64,000 nt of DNA from Paraliobacillus quinghaiensis (GTDB taxonomy: Bacteria; Bacillota; Bacilli; Bacillales; Amphibacillaceae). Below, piece by piece: positions 1 to 7,729 of the stretch (the stretch's first letter is position 1; each line of letters opens with the position of its first letter). Location of the stretch: NCBI RefSeq assembly GCF_003426025.1, contig NZ_QJSH01000004.1, forward strand, positions 62,001-126,000, written 5' to 3'. Under the pieces are notes generated by a model. It ran no database searches, was not told the origin of the DNA, and saw nothing but the letters and a program-made list of their open reading frames with translations. The position numbers were made by a program, and so were the translations under genes.

Positions 1-111
1 ACTTTTTTCACGATTATACCATATTTCTTCTCGATCAAATCCACGATTTTCAATATCATTATATGATATATAAAATTTTACCGTATTTTCATTAATTCTT
101 TCTATTTCCAT
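1..111 (-). CDS. mecA: MecA adaptor protein, N-terminal fragment (cut by window edge)
   Basis: Reading the minus strand from the ATG at 111 gives 37 codons starting MEIERINENTVKFYISYND, which matches the start of Bacillus MecA. The rest lies outside the window. MecA is the substrate adaptor of the ClpC-ClpP protease; it delivers ComK for degradation and, with ClpXP partners, links to competence control. A GGGAGAGG ribosome binding site lies about 10 bases upstream of the ATG. Finding mecA just downstream of spx on the same strand reproduces the B. subtilis order, which supports the call. Only the N-terminal substrate-binding domain start is visible, so integrity of the ClpC-binding C-terminal domain cannot be judged. 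Confidence 0.9.
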   Translation of the reverse strand, partial: MEIERINENTVKFYISYNDIENRGFDREEIWYNREKS

Positions 112-410
112 TTTCTTTACCTCTCCCTTCTAAAGATAATTAGGTGGAAGGGATAACTTCACCTATTATACCTTACCCAAATCAAAAACCAGCTAATCAT
201 ATCCTTGATTACTTAGCTTTCTTCTATTTTATGATAAATAAACGATAATTGAAAATAAAAATGTCTAAAAAAAATATTTTTTTTACTTTGTTACAGATAT
301 CCATACACATTTTCTTAAAATTAATACTGTTGAATACTTATCTTAACTTATTTTCACTTGCTTGTCATCTTATTGTGGATAAGTCATACAGATAAATAAT
401 TACCATTATT
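112..410. other. spx-mecA intergenic region
   Basis: This AT-rich stretch separates mecA from the spx terminator. I see a weak inverted repeat (AGCTAATCA / TGATTACTTAGCT, about 192-219) but no open frame with a ribosome binding site. B. subtilis has the small gene yjbE here; no counterpart is visible. It presumably carries the mecA promoter, which I could not place with confidence. Confidence 0.4.
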
Positions 411-450
411 GAAAAAATGAAAACGCAGAACCTATTTCAGGTCTGCGTTT
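411..450 (-). terminator. Rho-independent terminator of spx
   Basis: A stem AAACGCAGA-CCT / AGG-CTGCGTTT (421-450) with a short AT loop is followed, in the minus direction, by a run of T (TTTTCATTTTTTC). It starts a few bases after the spx stop codon. Confidence 0.85.
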
Positions 451-454
451 GAAA

Positions 455-850
455 TTAATTAACCATACGTTGTGCTTCACGTAGTTGGAAAGTACGTACT
501 TTTCTTGGTAAGAAACGTCTAATTTCGTCTTCGTTGTAACCTACCTGGAGACGCTTTTCATCAATAATAATTGGCCGACGCAATATGCCCGGATTCTCTT
601 GAATTACGTCAATTAAATCTTTTAATGGCATTTGATCAAAGTCCACTTCTAATTCTTGAAAGACCTTGGATCTCGTTGAGATAATTTCATCTGTTCCATC
701 TTCAGTCATACGCAAAATTTCTTTGATCTCATCCAATGTCATAGTGTCAGAAAAAATATTTCTTTCTGTAAAAGGAATATCGTGTTCTGCTAACCATGCT
801 TTTGCTTTTCTACATGATGTACAACTTGGTGAGGTATAAAGTGTTACCAT
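455..850 (-). CDS. spx: Spx, global redox-stress transcriptional regulator
   Basis: Spx binds the C-terminal domain of the RNA polymerase alpha subunit and reprogrammes transcription under thiol stress. The product has 131 residues, the same length as B. subtilis Spx. The redox switch is visible as C10-T-S-C13 (CXXC), and the conserved RPI segment of the ArsC/Spx thioredoxin-like fold follows around residue 92. I chose the ATG at 850 ([10 protein letters not shown]), because the five-residue upstream extension is not conserved and the site GAGTGG lies just upstream. Neighbours yjbC (upstream) and mecA (downstream) match the B. subtilis spx locus. A TTGACA element is present about 100 bases upstream. 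Identification is secure; regulation by PerR/YodB-like repressors is known in B. subtilis but not shown here. Confidence 0.97.
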   Translation of the reverse strand: MVTLYTSPSCTSCRKAKAWLAEHDIPFTERNIFSDTMTLDEIKEILRMTEDGTDEIISTRSKVFQELEVDFDQMPLKDLIDVIQENPGILRRPIIIDEKRLQVGYNEDEIRRFLPRKVRTFQLREAQRMVN

Positions 851-865
851 TGTACCACTCCTCAA

Positions 866-1260
866 TTATAATTTAATTTTACTTTTTTTGTATTTAAATG
901 AAAAGAACTTTTATTTAACAATAAGTTTAAATAACTCTCTATGTATTAGTATACTACAGTTGTCAATAGTGTGATATAGTATTATCTTTTTTCCACAGAA
1001 ATTACATACTTTTAAAAATAATTCTTTATATCTATATTTTATTATTCCCATTTATCTATAGGCCTAAACCTTTTCAATCATTTTTTTTCGCCTATTATAG
1101 CAAGCTTTCAACTCTTTGATAGAATATAAGCAAACTTTGCATCAAACTAATCAATCCAAACATTATTGCTGAATCCATATAATTACCTTGAAACTAGGGT
1201 TTATTATATTCCGAGAGTTAAAAAGAATCTATTTTCAATAAGCGAACCTCAATTGAAAAT
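866..1260. promoter_or_regulatory. spx upstream region with candidate SigA promoter and palindrome
   Basis: On the minus strand a perfect TTGACA -35 (957-962 on the plus strand as TGTCAA) is followed by a perfect 10-bp palindrome TAGTATACTA (about 946-955) and a poor -10 candidate TACATA. In B. subtilis the corresponding spx promoter is repressed by PerR and YodB; the palindrome is a candidate repressor site here, by inference only. The rest of the gap is AT-rich, without an ORF that has a usable start. Confidence 0.35.
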
Positions 1261-1294
1261 AAAAAAAGCTCAAGGCACATTATAACCTTGAACT
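1261..1294 (-). terminator. Terminator after yjbC
   Basis: On the minus strand, GTTCAAGG and CCTTGAGC arms around a 10-base loop are followed by seven T. The position is 47 bases after the yjbC stop, so yjbC and spx are at least partly separate units. Confidence 0.75.
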
Positions 1295-1340
1295 TAATTC
1301 TTCAATCCCAACTCAACATACGAATGTTTATCTAAATATA

Positions 1341-1928
1341 TTATACTTTTTCTGTTATAACATCAAAGATATCATTTGCAGTACGTTCATCATCATAAGA
1401 TAATACTTCTTCGGCAGGTTGATATGCTTTTCCATAAAGTTGTTCATCTTTATACGTATGGATATCCTCATACATTTTACGCATTTGTTTATAAATCATT
1501 TCTTCATCTTCATCATCTGGAGCCCAATAAAGTATTTCCATTGGATTCTCTTCGTTAGTAGCTAAAGAGCGCCGATTATACCCTATTGACTGTGCGTGTT
1601 TAAAACCTTCGCGCTTATAAAAGCGTAACCTTTTTTCTGAATCTGTATCTTCATAATCAACTGGCTCTACTTCCAGTATAATGGGTTTTGCTTTTGCTTT
1701 TAATTTATCAATTATCTTATGCCCTAATCCTTGTCCTCTTGACTTAGAAGAAACATATAAATAATCAATAAAAATAAATGTTTTAAATTCTGCGTACATT
1801 AAGACATGATTTGAACCTTCATCCTTATAATAAACGTCACCTTTTTCTTTTAAGAGCATCTCCATATGTTCTTGTGACTTCATCTCTTCAATTGGGAAAT
1901 ACTCATTTAATTTCTCATACCAATTCAT
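1341..1928 (-). CDS. yjbC: YjbC-like GNAT acetyltransferase
   Basis: This 195-residue protein has the GNAT acetyl-CoA binding motif RGQGLG at residues 64-69, preceded by the hydrophobic strand FIFIDYLYV typical of motif A. Its N-terminus MNWYEKLNEYFPIEEMKS and overall length closely resemble B. subtilis YjbC, the gene immediately upstream of spx. The acyl acceptor is not known. The start ATG has GGGAGC just upstream. In B. subtilis yjbC and spx can be co-transcribed from a stress promoter; here a terminator-like hairpin lies between them. The acidic C-terminal tail (about residues 150-195) is an extension beyond the GNAT core, shared with the YjbC group. Confidence 0.88.
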   Translation of the reverse strand: MNWYEKLNEYFPIEEMKSQEHMEMLLKEKGDVYYKDEGSNHVLMYAEFKTFIFIDYLYVSSKSRGQGLGHKIIDKLKAKAKPIILEVEPVDYEDTDSEKRLRFYKREGFKHAQSIGYNRRSLATNEENPMEILYWAPDDEDEEMIYKQMRKMYEDIHTYKDEQLYGKAYQPAEEVLSYDDERTANDIFDVITEKV

Positions 1929-2096
1929 TGATCTGCTCCCTTACGTTTTAGTTTTTCTCCGTTGTACAAATATAATTTGTTTGCATTATTAAGTATAACG
2001 AAAAGTGTCAGATTTGTTAAACCGGTTAAAGTACGATCTGTTTATATATACCCTGATATATCCTTATTCATACTGTTATAAGGGTTATATAATTTA

Positions 2097-2130
2097 AAAA
2101 CCTCCTTCTCACGAGTGAAAAGGAGGTTTT
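2097..2130 (-). terminator. Terminator after the DUF4015 gene
   Basis: AACCTCCTT and AAGGAGGTT arms enclose CTCACGAGTGAA. There are A/T runs on both sides, so it could work in either direction. It sits 15 bases after the stop of the gene at 2145-3359. Confidence 0.85.
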
Positions 2131-2144
2131 ACATAGTGATTGGC

Positions 2145-3359
2145 TTAATCTAATGGTGTATAGTCAACACCTTCAGTATACGTGTTTCCAGCATTCCAAA
2201 GTAAAAACTCTTGAATACCATTTTCATTAAGTGCTCTAATTTGTGCTTCTACTTCAGCAACACCATATTGCTTTGTTGGACCGCTGTATAGCCATGGCGC
2301 TTCAAAATCTTGAATCCAAGGTCTTGAAACAGGAGGATTTTCCAATGCTCCTAATACCTCATTTTCCACTTTACTATATGCGTCAACTAATTTATATGGT
2401 TCTTTATCAGGAAAAGAAATATCAAAATAAGGTGTCCAATGACTTGGATAAATCATTGAAGATATTACATCAACATTATCCGATATCTTAGAGAAGTTTT
2501 GTCCGATACCTGGTGCTTCTTCTATTGTAGCAGAATAGCCAAAAATATCTACGGAAACATCAATACCATATGAATTGATTTCTTCTCTGGCATATGCAAC
2601 AAAATCAGTTACTGCTTTTACACGTTTTTTTATATTGTTCATGTCTAGATCTTCATAATCACCTAAGGTATAGTTTAACTCTTCATCACGCTTTTCGAAT
2701 CCCTCTGGAAAACGAACATAGTCAAATTGGATATCTTGAAAACCCAATTCTACAGCCATTTTTGCAATATCTACATTATACTTCCAAACTTCTTTCTGAA
2801 ATGGGCTAACAAATGAGTCACCTTTATTATTACTCCAGACTTGTCCATTTTCAGTAAAAGATAAATCTGGACGTTTTTTTGCAAGTACAGTGTCTTTAAA
2901 AACTACAATTCGAGCAATTGGATAAATCCCTTCTTCTTCAAGTACTTCTAACATTTCCCTTGGATTATCAATGTAATTTCTAGCGATATCATAATATGGT
3001 GAATCTTCATCTGGTTTAAAAGTGATATTACCAAAATCATCTTTAATATCAATAACCATAGCATTTAGATCAGTTGAGCCGACCAAATCAAGCAATGTAT
3101 TAAATCGACTTCCACCAGCAGAGTGTCCTGTTAGATAGATGCCACGTACTGCATCCGGATATGTAAACGTTAATCCAGAATCGAATACAAACCTTGCTAA
3201 CCGTATCGAATTATCATAAGCGCTTAGCTTAATCATTTTTGTTGCATGTTCACTAGCCTTCATCTCTTCTGCATCTTGTGCACCATAAGTTGTTGTAGGT
3301 ATCACGAAACTAAGAAGGAGAATAGTAATGATAAGTATATTCTGTAGCTGCTTGTCCAT
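2145..3359 (-). CDS. Secreted putative glycosyl hydrolase (DUF4015/GH-like TIM barrel)
   Basis: This 404-residue protein has an N-terminal export signal: about three charged or polar residues, a hydrophobic core at residues 8-20, and likely cleavage near TTTYG-AQ. The mature part reads as the DUF4015 putative glycosyl hydrolase family (Pfam PF13200), a TIM barrel. It contains the typical blocks VRGIYLTGHSAG, AMVIDIKDDFG (about 105), FDYVRFPEG (about 212) and DVFGYSAT. The substrate is unknown; polysaccharide or cell-wall glycans are guesses. It is flanked by terminators on both sides, so it is probably monocistronic. B. subtilis has yjbB at this position rather than this gene, so it is a local replacement relative to that order. 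The start is the ATG at 3359, followed by a basic residue and the signal core. Confidence 0.75.
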   Translation of the reverse strand: MDKQLQNILIITILLLSFVIPTTTYGAQDAEEMKASEHATKMIKLSAYDNSIRLARFVFDSGLTFTYPDAVRGIYLTGHSAGGSRFNTLLDLVGSTDLNAMVIDIKDDFGNITFKPDEDSPYYDIARNYIDNPREMLEVLEEEGIYPIARIVVFKDTVLAKKRPDLSFTENGQVWSNNKGDSFVSPFQKEVWKYNVDIAKMAVELGFQDIQFDYVRFPEGFEKRDEELNYTLGDYEDLDMNNIKKRVKAVTDFVAYAREEINSYGIDVSVDIFGYSATIEEAPGIGQNFSKISDNVDVISSMIYPSHWTPYFDISFPDKEPYKLVDAYSKVENEVLGALENPPVSRPWIQDFEAPWLYSGPTKQYGVAEVEAQIRALNENGIQEFLLWNAGNTYTEGVDYTPLD

Positions 3360-3471
3360 TTCATCAAACTCCCCATAATTTATTTACCTTTATTATATAA
3401 GATATCGTAACAGAATAATACGGTATATTTAAGATTTTTTATGTATTTTTTTGTATAAAGAAATGCATAAG

Positions 3472-3503
3472 AAAAAGCTGCCACCAAAATGGTAGCAACT
3501 TTT
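3472..3503 (-). terminator. Terminator of the opp operon
   Basis: On the minus strand, AAGTTGCTACCA pairs with GGTGGCAGCTT across a TTTT loop and is followed by TTTTTCTTATG. It starts three bases after the oppF stop codon. Confidence 0.85.
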
Positions 3504-3505
3504 CA

Positions 3506-4438
3506 TCATTCAGCTAATTGCTTTTTATAAGCGTCAAATTCTTTTGTTGTACATAAAACCCAATGTTTTGGACGAACTTCGCGAAATTCTGGTACTTCGC
3601 TTGTGTCATGATCCGCTGGGTCATAAGAGGTACGAACACGATTACGCTCATAATCTGGATCAGGTAATGGAATTGCTGATAAAAGTGATTTTGTATACGG
3701 GTGTAATGGATTTTTATATAATTCATCACTATCTGCTAATTCTACAATTTTACCAAAATACATAACCGCAATACGATCACTAATGTATTTAACCATTGAA
3801 AGATCGTGCGCAATAAACAAGTACGTTAAACCCTTCTCTTTTTGAAGTTGTTTCAAAAGATTTACTACTTGCGCTTGTATTGATACATCCAATGCAGAGA
3901 TTGGCTCATCAGCAATTATAAATTCTGGATCCACAGCTAATGCTCGTGCAATCCCAATTCTTTGTCGTTGTCCTCCACTAAACTCATGAGGGTAACGATT
4001 CGCATGTTCTTTGTTAAGACCAACAGTCTCTAGTAGGTCATGCACTCTCTGGGTTCTAGCTTTATCATCTTTTACTAAACCATGAATATCCAGGCCTTCA
4101 GAAATAATTTCTTTAACAGTCATTCTAGGGTTTAGAGAAGCATAAGGGTCTTGAAAAATCATTTGCATTTTTCGATTAAACATTTTTAAGTCTGATTTTG
4201 ATTTTTTACCATGAACATCGACACCATTAAACTTAACATCGCCATCAGTAGCATCGTATAAACGAATAATTGTACGTCCAGTAGTAGATTTACCACAACC
4301 AGATTCTCCAACTAATCCAAATGTTTCCCCTTTATAGATATCAAAACTAATCCCATCAATAGCTTTCACTACGCTATGACGTCCAGTTTTAAAATGTTGT
4401 TTTAAATTCGTAACTTCTAACAATTTTTCTTCGCTCAT
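3506..4438 (-). CDS. oppF: Oligopeptide ABC transporter ATP-binding protein OppF
   Basis: OppF is one of the two ATPases that power oligopeptide import through OppB/OppC. The 310-residue product shows Walker A GESGCGKS (44-51), Q-loop region [13 protein letters not shown] (92-104), signature FSGGQRQR (153-160), Walker B FIIADEP (173-179) and the C-terminal oligopeptide-transporter extension with [12 protein letters not shown]. Its ATG overlaps the oppD stop by four bases (ATGA), which indicates translational coupling. It is the last gene of oppABCDF and is followed by a terminator. The symbol rests on order (D before F) and family; the D and F paralogues resemble each other, but position is decisive. 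Confidence 0.93.
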   Translation of the reverse strand: MSEEKLLEVTNLKQHFKTGRHSVVKAIDGISFDIYKGETFGLVGESGCGKSTTGRTIIRLYDATDGDVKFNGVDVHGKKSKSDLKMFNRKMQMIFQDPYASLNPRMTVKEIISEGLDIHGLVKDDKARTQRVHDLLETVGLNKEHANRYPHEFSGGQRQRIGIARALAVDPEFIIADEPISALDVSIQAQVVNLLKQLQKEKGLTYLFIAHDLSMVKYISDRIAVMYFGKIVELADSDELYKNPLHPYTKSLLSAIPLPDPDYERNRVRTSYDPADHDTSEVPEFREVRPKHWVLCTTKEFDAYKKQLAE

Positions 4439-5493
4439 GACTCATCACCTTTCTGATCAGAACCATTTGCAGTAATATCTTTCATACGACGCTTCACCGA
4501 TTCCGGTGGATCTACTTCGGGTGCATCTTCATGAAGTAACCACGTAGCTGCATAATGCGTATCTGATACTTTGAACATTGGTGGTTCTTCTTCAGTATCA
4601 ATTTTCATAGCAAATGGATTACGTGCTGCAAAAGCATCTCCTTTTGGTGGATTCATTAAGTCAGGTGGTGTACCTGGAATAGCAAATAATTCATCCTCTT
4701 TGCTATCCACTGTAGGCATCGATCCTAACAATCCCCATGTGTATGGATGCTTTGGATTATAGAAAATATCATCTACTGTACCGATCTCAACAATTTTTCC
4801 TGCATACATAACCGCTACTCGGTCAGCAACATTCGCAACTACACCTAAATCATGCGTGATAAAAATAATAGATGCTTCTGTCTTTTTCTGGATATCTTTC
4901 ATTAATTCTAAAATTTGAGCTTGAATCGTAACATCAAGCGCAGTTGTTGGTTCATCTGCTAACAATATTTTCGGATTACATGCAAGTGCAATTGCAATAA
5001 CTACACGTTGACGCATACCACCAGAGAATTGGTGTGGATATTGTTCTATTCTTGTTTTAGGATCAGGAATACCTACTAGCTCCAACAATTCAATCGCTCG
5101 TTCTTTTGCTTTAGAACTGCTCATTTTTTGGTGCTTAATCAAGCCTTCCATAATCTGAGTCTTAACTTTCATAGTTGGATTTAAGGATGTCATAGGATCC
5201 TGAAAAATCATAGATATATCTCGACCACGAATTTTCTGCATATCTTTATCTTTCATTTTAGCAATATCTTTGCCTTCAAACATAATCTCACCAGATGGAA
5301 TTTTTCCAGCTGGTTTCGGTATTAAGCCCATTAACGCTTTTGTTGTGACAGATTTACCTGAACCTGACTCGCCAACAATAGCCAAAGTCTCACCTTTGTG
5401 AAGATCAAAGTTTATTCCTCGTACGGCTTGTACACTTCCTCCATACGTATCAAACGTAACTTTTAAGTCTTTTACTTCAAGAATCTTGTCCAT
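4435..5493 (-). CDS. oppD: Oligopeptide ABC transporter ATP-binding protein OppD
   Basis: This 352-residue ATPase has Walker A GESGSGKS (41-48), Q-loop segment MIFQDPMTSLNP, signature FSGGMRQR, Walker B ILLADEPTTALD and the C-terminal oligo_HPY domain (NPKHPYTWGLLGSMP). The tail contains residues often liganding a cluster in longer relatives, but no clear four-cysteine set is present here. It partners with OppF at the membrane to drive peptide uptake. It starts 18 bases after oppC ends, with a GGCAGG-type site just upstream, and overlaps oppF by ATGA. Confidence 0.93.
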   Translation of the reverse strand: MDKILEVKDLKVTFDTYGGSVQAVRGINFDLHKGETLAIVGESGSGKSVTTKALMGLIPKPAGKIPSGEIMFEGKDIAKMKDKDMQKIRGRDISMIFQDPMTSLNPTMKVKTQIMEGLIKHQKMSSSKAKERAIELLELVGIPDPKTRIEQYPHQFSGGMRQRVVIAIALACNPKILLADEPTTALDVTIQAQILELMKDIQKKTEASIIFITHDLGVVANVADRVAVMYAGKIVEIGTVDDIFYNPKHPYTWGLLGSMPTVDSKEDELFAIPGTPPDLMNPPKGDAFAARNPFAMKIDTEEEPPMFKVSDTHYAATWLLHEDAPEVDPPESVKRRMKDITANGSDQKGDES

Positions 5494-5510
5494 TTTTGCA
5501 CCTGCCTTTC

Positions 5511-6659
5511 CTATTTTCTCATTTTCGGATCTAAAGCATCTCTTAGACCGTCAGCTAAAATGTTAAAGCCAATCATGAGAAGAGAGATGATGATCGCTGG
5601 GTATACCAACATATAAGGATACGTTCTATATGAATCAAACGCAGAGTCAATTAACGTACCAAGTGATGCTATTGGCGCTTGTAAACCTAAACCAATAAAG
5701 CTTAAGAATGCTTCGAAGAAAATAGCACTTGGGATCGTAAACATCGTATTAATGATAATCATACCAGTAACGTTAGGTATTAAATGCTTCATTAAAATAC
5801 GTGTATCATTAGAACCTAATGTTCTTGCAGCAAGTACAAATTCTTGGTTTTTAAGTTTCAACACTTGACCACGAACAATCCTAGCCATACCTGTCCAACC
5901 TGTAATCGTCAATGCTATTGTTATTGCTAATATACCTGGGTCTAACACGATAATTGCTAAAATTACAACTACTAAATTCGGAATACCTGTTAATATTTCA
6001 ATTATACGTTGCATAAAATTATCGATACGGCCACCATAGTAACCGGAAACTCCACCATAAATAACACCAATTACCATATCAATTAAAGCTGCTAGAAGAC
6101 CAATATAAAGTGAGATTTGTGTACCTTTCCAAATCCTAGTCCACAAGTCACGTCCAAATTTGTCTGTACCAAACCAATAATTCTCTTCTTGTAATCCTTT
6201 GGCTGGGTATATATCAACTGTCATTTCAACTGTATAGTAGTTATTATTTTCTTCAGTTGGTTCTTCTACTATTTCTGATGAAATTAGATATTGTTCGTCT
6301 ACTTCATAACCTGTTAAACCATTCTCAATCGCTGCTTCTGGCGTTTCACCTTGAACTTCCCACGATTGATGTCCATTTAAACCTAACCATTCTAAACCTT
6401 CAACTCGAGGAGGTAAATTAGTTGCTTCATAATTGTCTTCATCAAATGCATATTCATTCATAATAGGACCAACTAATGCCATAAAAACAATAAATATTAG
6501 TACAATTAAACCAGTAATCGCACCTTTGTTTTTTCGTAAACGAATCCAAGCATCTTTCCAATAGGAAATTTCAGGACGAGAAAGTTCTTCCCCTTTATCT
6601 GCTGACAATTCGATGGGTTGAAATTGGTCTTTTGATATTTTCTTATCGTTATTTGCCAT
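5511..6659 (-). CDS. oppC: Oligopeptide ABC transporter permease OppC, with a long extracellular loop
   Basis: OppC forms the transmembrane channel with OppB. The cytoplasmic N-terminus is followed by a first membrane span at about residues 47-69. A long hydrophilic, acidic loop (about 70-165) precedes WFGTDKFGRDLWTR and five further spans. The EAA coupling motif is seen as ARTLGSNDTRILMKHLIPN. At 382 residues it is about 75 longer than the usual 300-residue OppC; the extra length is all in the first outside loop, which faces the substrate-binding lipoprotein. The start overlaps the oppB stop by one base (TAATG). Family assignment is firm; the role of the loop is unknown. Confidence 0.92.
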   Translation of the reverse strand: MANNDKKISKDQFQPIELSADKGEELSRPEISYWKDAWIRLRKNKGAITGLIVLIFIVFMALVGPIMNEYAFDEDNYEATNLPPRVEGLEWLGLNGHQSWEVQGETPEAAIENGLTGYEVDEQYLISSEIVEEPTEENNNYYTVEMTVDIYPAKGLQEENYWFGTDKFGRDLWTRIWKGTQISLYIGLLAALIDMVIGVIYGGVSGYYGGRIDNFMQRIIEILTGIPNLVVVILAIIVLDPGILAITIALTITGWTGMARIVRGQVLKLKNQEFVLAARTLGSNDTRILMKHLIPNVTGMIIINTMFTIPSAIFFEAFLSFIGLGLQAPIASLGTLIDSAFDSYRTYPYMLVYPAIIISLLMIGFNILADGLRDALDPKMRK

Positions 6660-7600
6660 TAGTCTTTCCCTCCTGACACACGGATTCGTGGATCAATTAC
6701 ACCATATAATAGGTCTACGATTAAAATTACGGAAATAAATAAGATAGAATAGAACATCGTTGTTCCCATTATCATAGGATAATCATTTGAGTTAATAGAG
6801 CTAACAAATTGCTCACCTAATCCAGGAATAACAAAGATTTGTTCAATAACAAGTGTTCCCGTCATTAAACTAACTGTCATAGGACCCATAACTGTAATAA
6901 CTGGTACTAGAGCATTACGCATTGCGTGTTTAAACATAATTGCAGAATTATTGACACCCTTCGCGCGTGCTAGCTCAATATAATCTGATCCTAATACTTC
7001 CATCATTTCAGTACGCATGAAACGTGCACAAATCGCTAATGGAAATATCATTAACGCTAAAGTCGGTAATACTGTATATTCTGGCCCGTCCCAAAAAGCG
7101 GTAGGGAATAGGCTTAATTCACCTGCTAAATAATATTGCAGAAGTCCTGCAAAAACAAATGATGGAATTGAAATCCCAATAATTGATACAAAGTTAGCAG
7201 TATAATCGACCCAGCTATTATGACGTATAGCTGCAGCCATTCCTACAAAAATCCCTATAATAGAACCAATCACCATTGCTTGTGCACCCAATTGGGCAGA
7301 AGGACCAATTCGACTTGTAATCAGGTCTGTTACTTCACGGTTGTTAAACTGAAAAGAGATTCCTAAATCTCCTTGGATCATCCCTGCTATATACTTAAAA
7401 TATTGAACAGGAATCGGTTCATCTAAACCATATCTACTTAGTAGTATTGCCATCTGCTCATCAGATAACTTCGAGGCGACCGAATTAAAGGGAGAACCTG
7501 GTAGAAGTTTCATTAAGAAGAATGTTGCTGTTGCAATTATAAACAACGTAACTAACATATAAGCAATACGCTGTAAAACATATTTCCCCATCTGTTGCAC
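6659..7600 (-). CDS. oppB: Oligopeptide ABC transporter permease OppB
   Basis: This 313-residue membrane protein has the binding-protein-dependent transport permease pattern. A first span at about 10-30 is followed by the outside segment LPGSPFNSVASKLSDEQ with the family's RYGLD(E)P block, then five more spans. The EAA loop is ELARAKGVNNSAIMFKHAMRNAL. With OppC it forms the peptide channel. A GGAGGTGCAAC ribosome site precedes the ATG. It lies 129 bases downstream of oppA, separated by a strong stem-loop that probably sets the ratio of binding protein to transporter mRNA. Confidence 0.93.
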   Translation of the reverse strand: MQQMGKYVLQRIAYMLVTLFIIATATFFLMKLLPGSPFNSVASKLSDEQMAILLSRYGLDEPIPVQYFKYIAGMIQGDLGISFQFNNREVTDLITSRIGPSAQLGAQAMVIGSIIGIFVGMAAAIRHNSWVDYTANFVSIIGISIPSFVFAGLLQYYLAGELSLFPTAFWDGPEYTVLPTLALMIFPLAICARFMRTEMMEVLGSDYIELARAKGVNNSAIMFKHAMRNALVPVITVMGPMTVSLMTGTLVIEQIFVIPGLGEQFVSSINSNDYPMIMGTTMFYSILFISVILIVDLLYGVIDPRIRVSGGKD

Positions 7601-7654
7601 CTCCTATAATTTTTCGAATATTATACAAAATTCAAACTTTTTTATCTCAAGGGA

Positions 7655-7697
7655 AAAGAGAGTATATGCCCATTATGACATGACATATACTCTCTTT
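7655..7697 (-). promoter_or_regulatory. Intercistronic stem-loop between oppA and oppB
   Basis: A perfect 14-bp stem AAAGAGAGTATATG / CATATACTCTCTTT encloses a 15-base loop. The downstream T run is short and interrupted (TTTTCCC). Stem-loops here are usual in binding-protein operons, where they stabilise the lipoprotein mRNA or cause partial termination; that role is inferred. Confidence 0.7.
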
Positions 7698-7729
7698 CTA
7701 CACACAAATTATTCCACTATAGTGTTTTA

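Noticed and set aside
7655-7697. Full terminator separating oppA from oppBCDF
   Set aside because: The T run is broken by C residues and oppB has no visible promoter of its own, so I treat the stem-loop as partial terminator or stabiliser.
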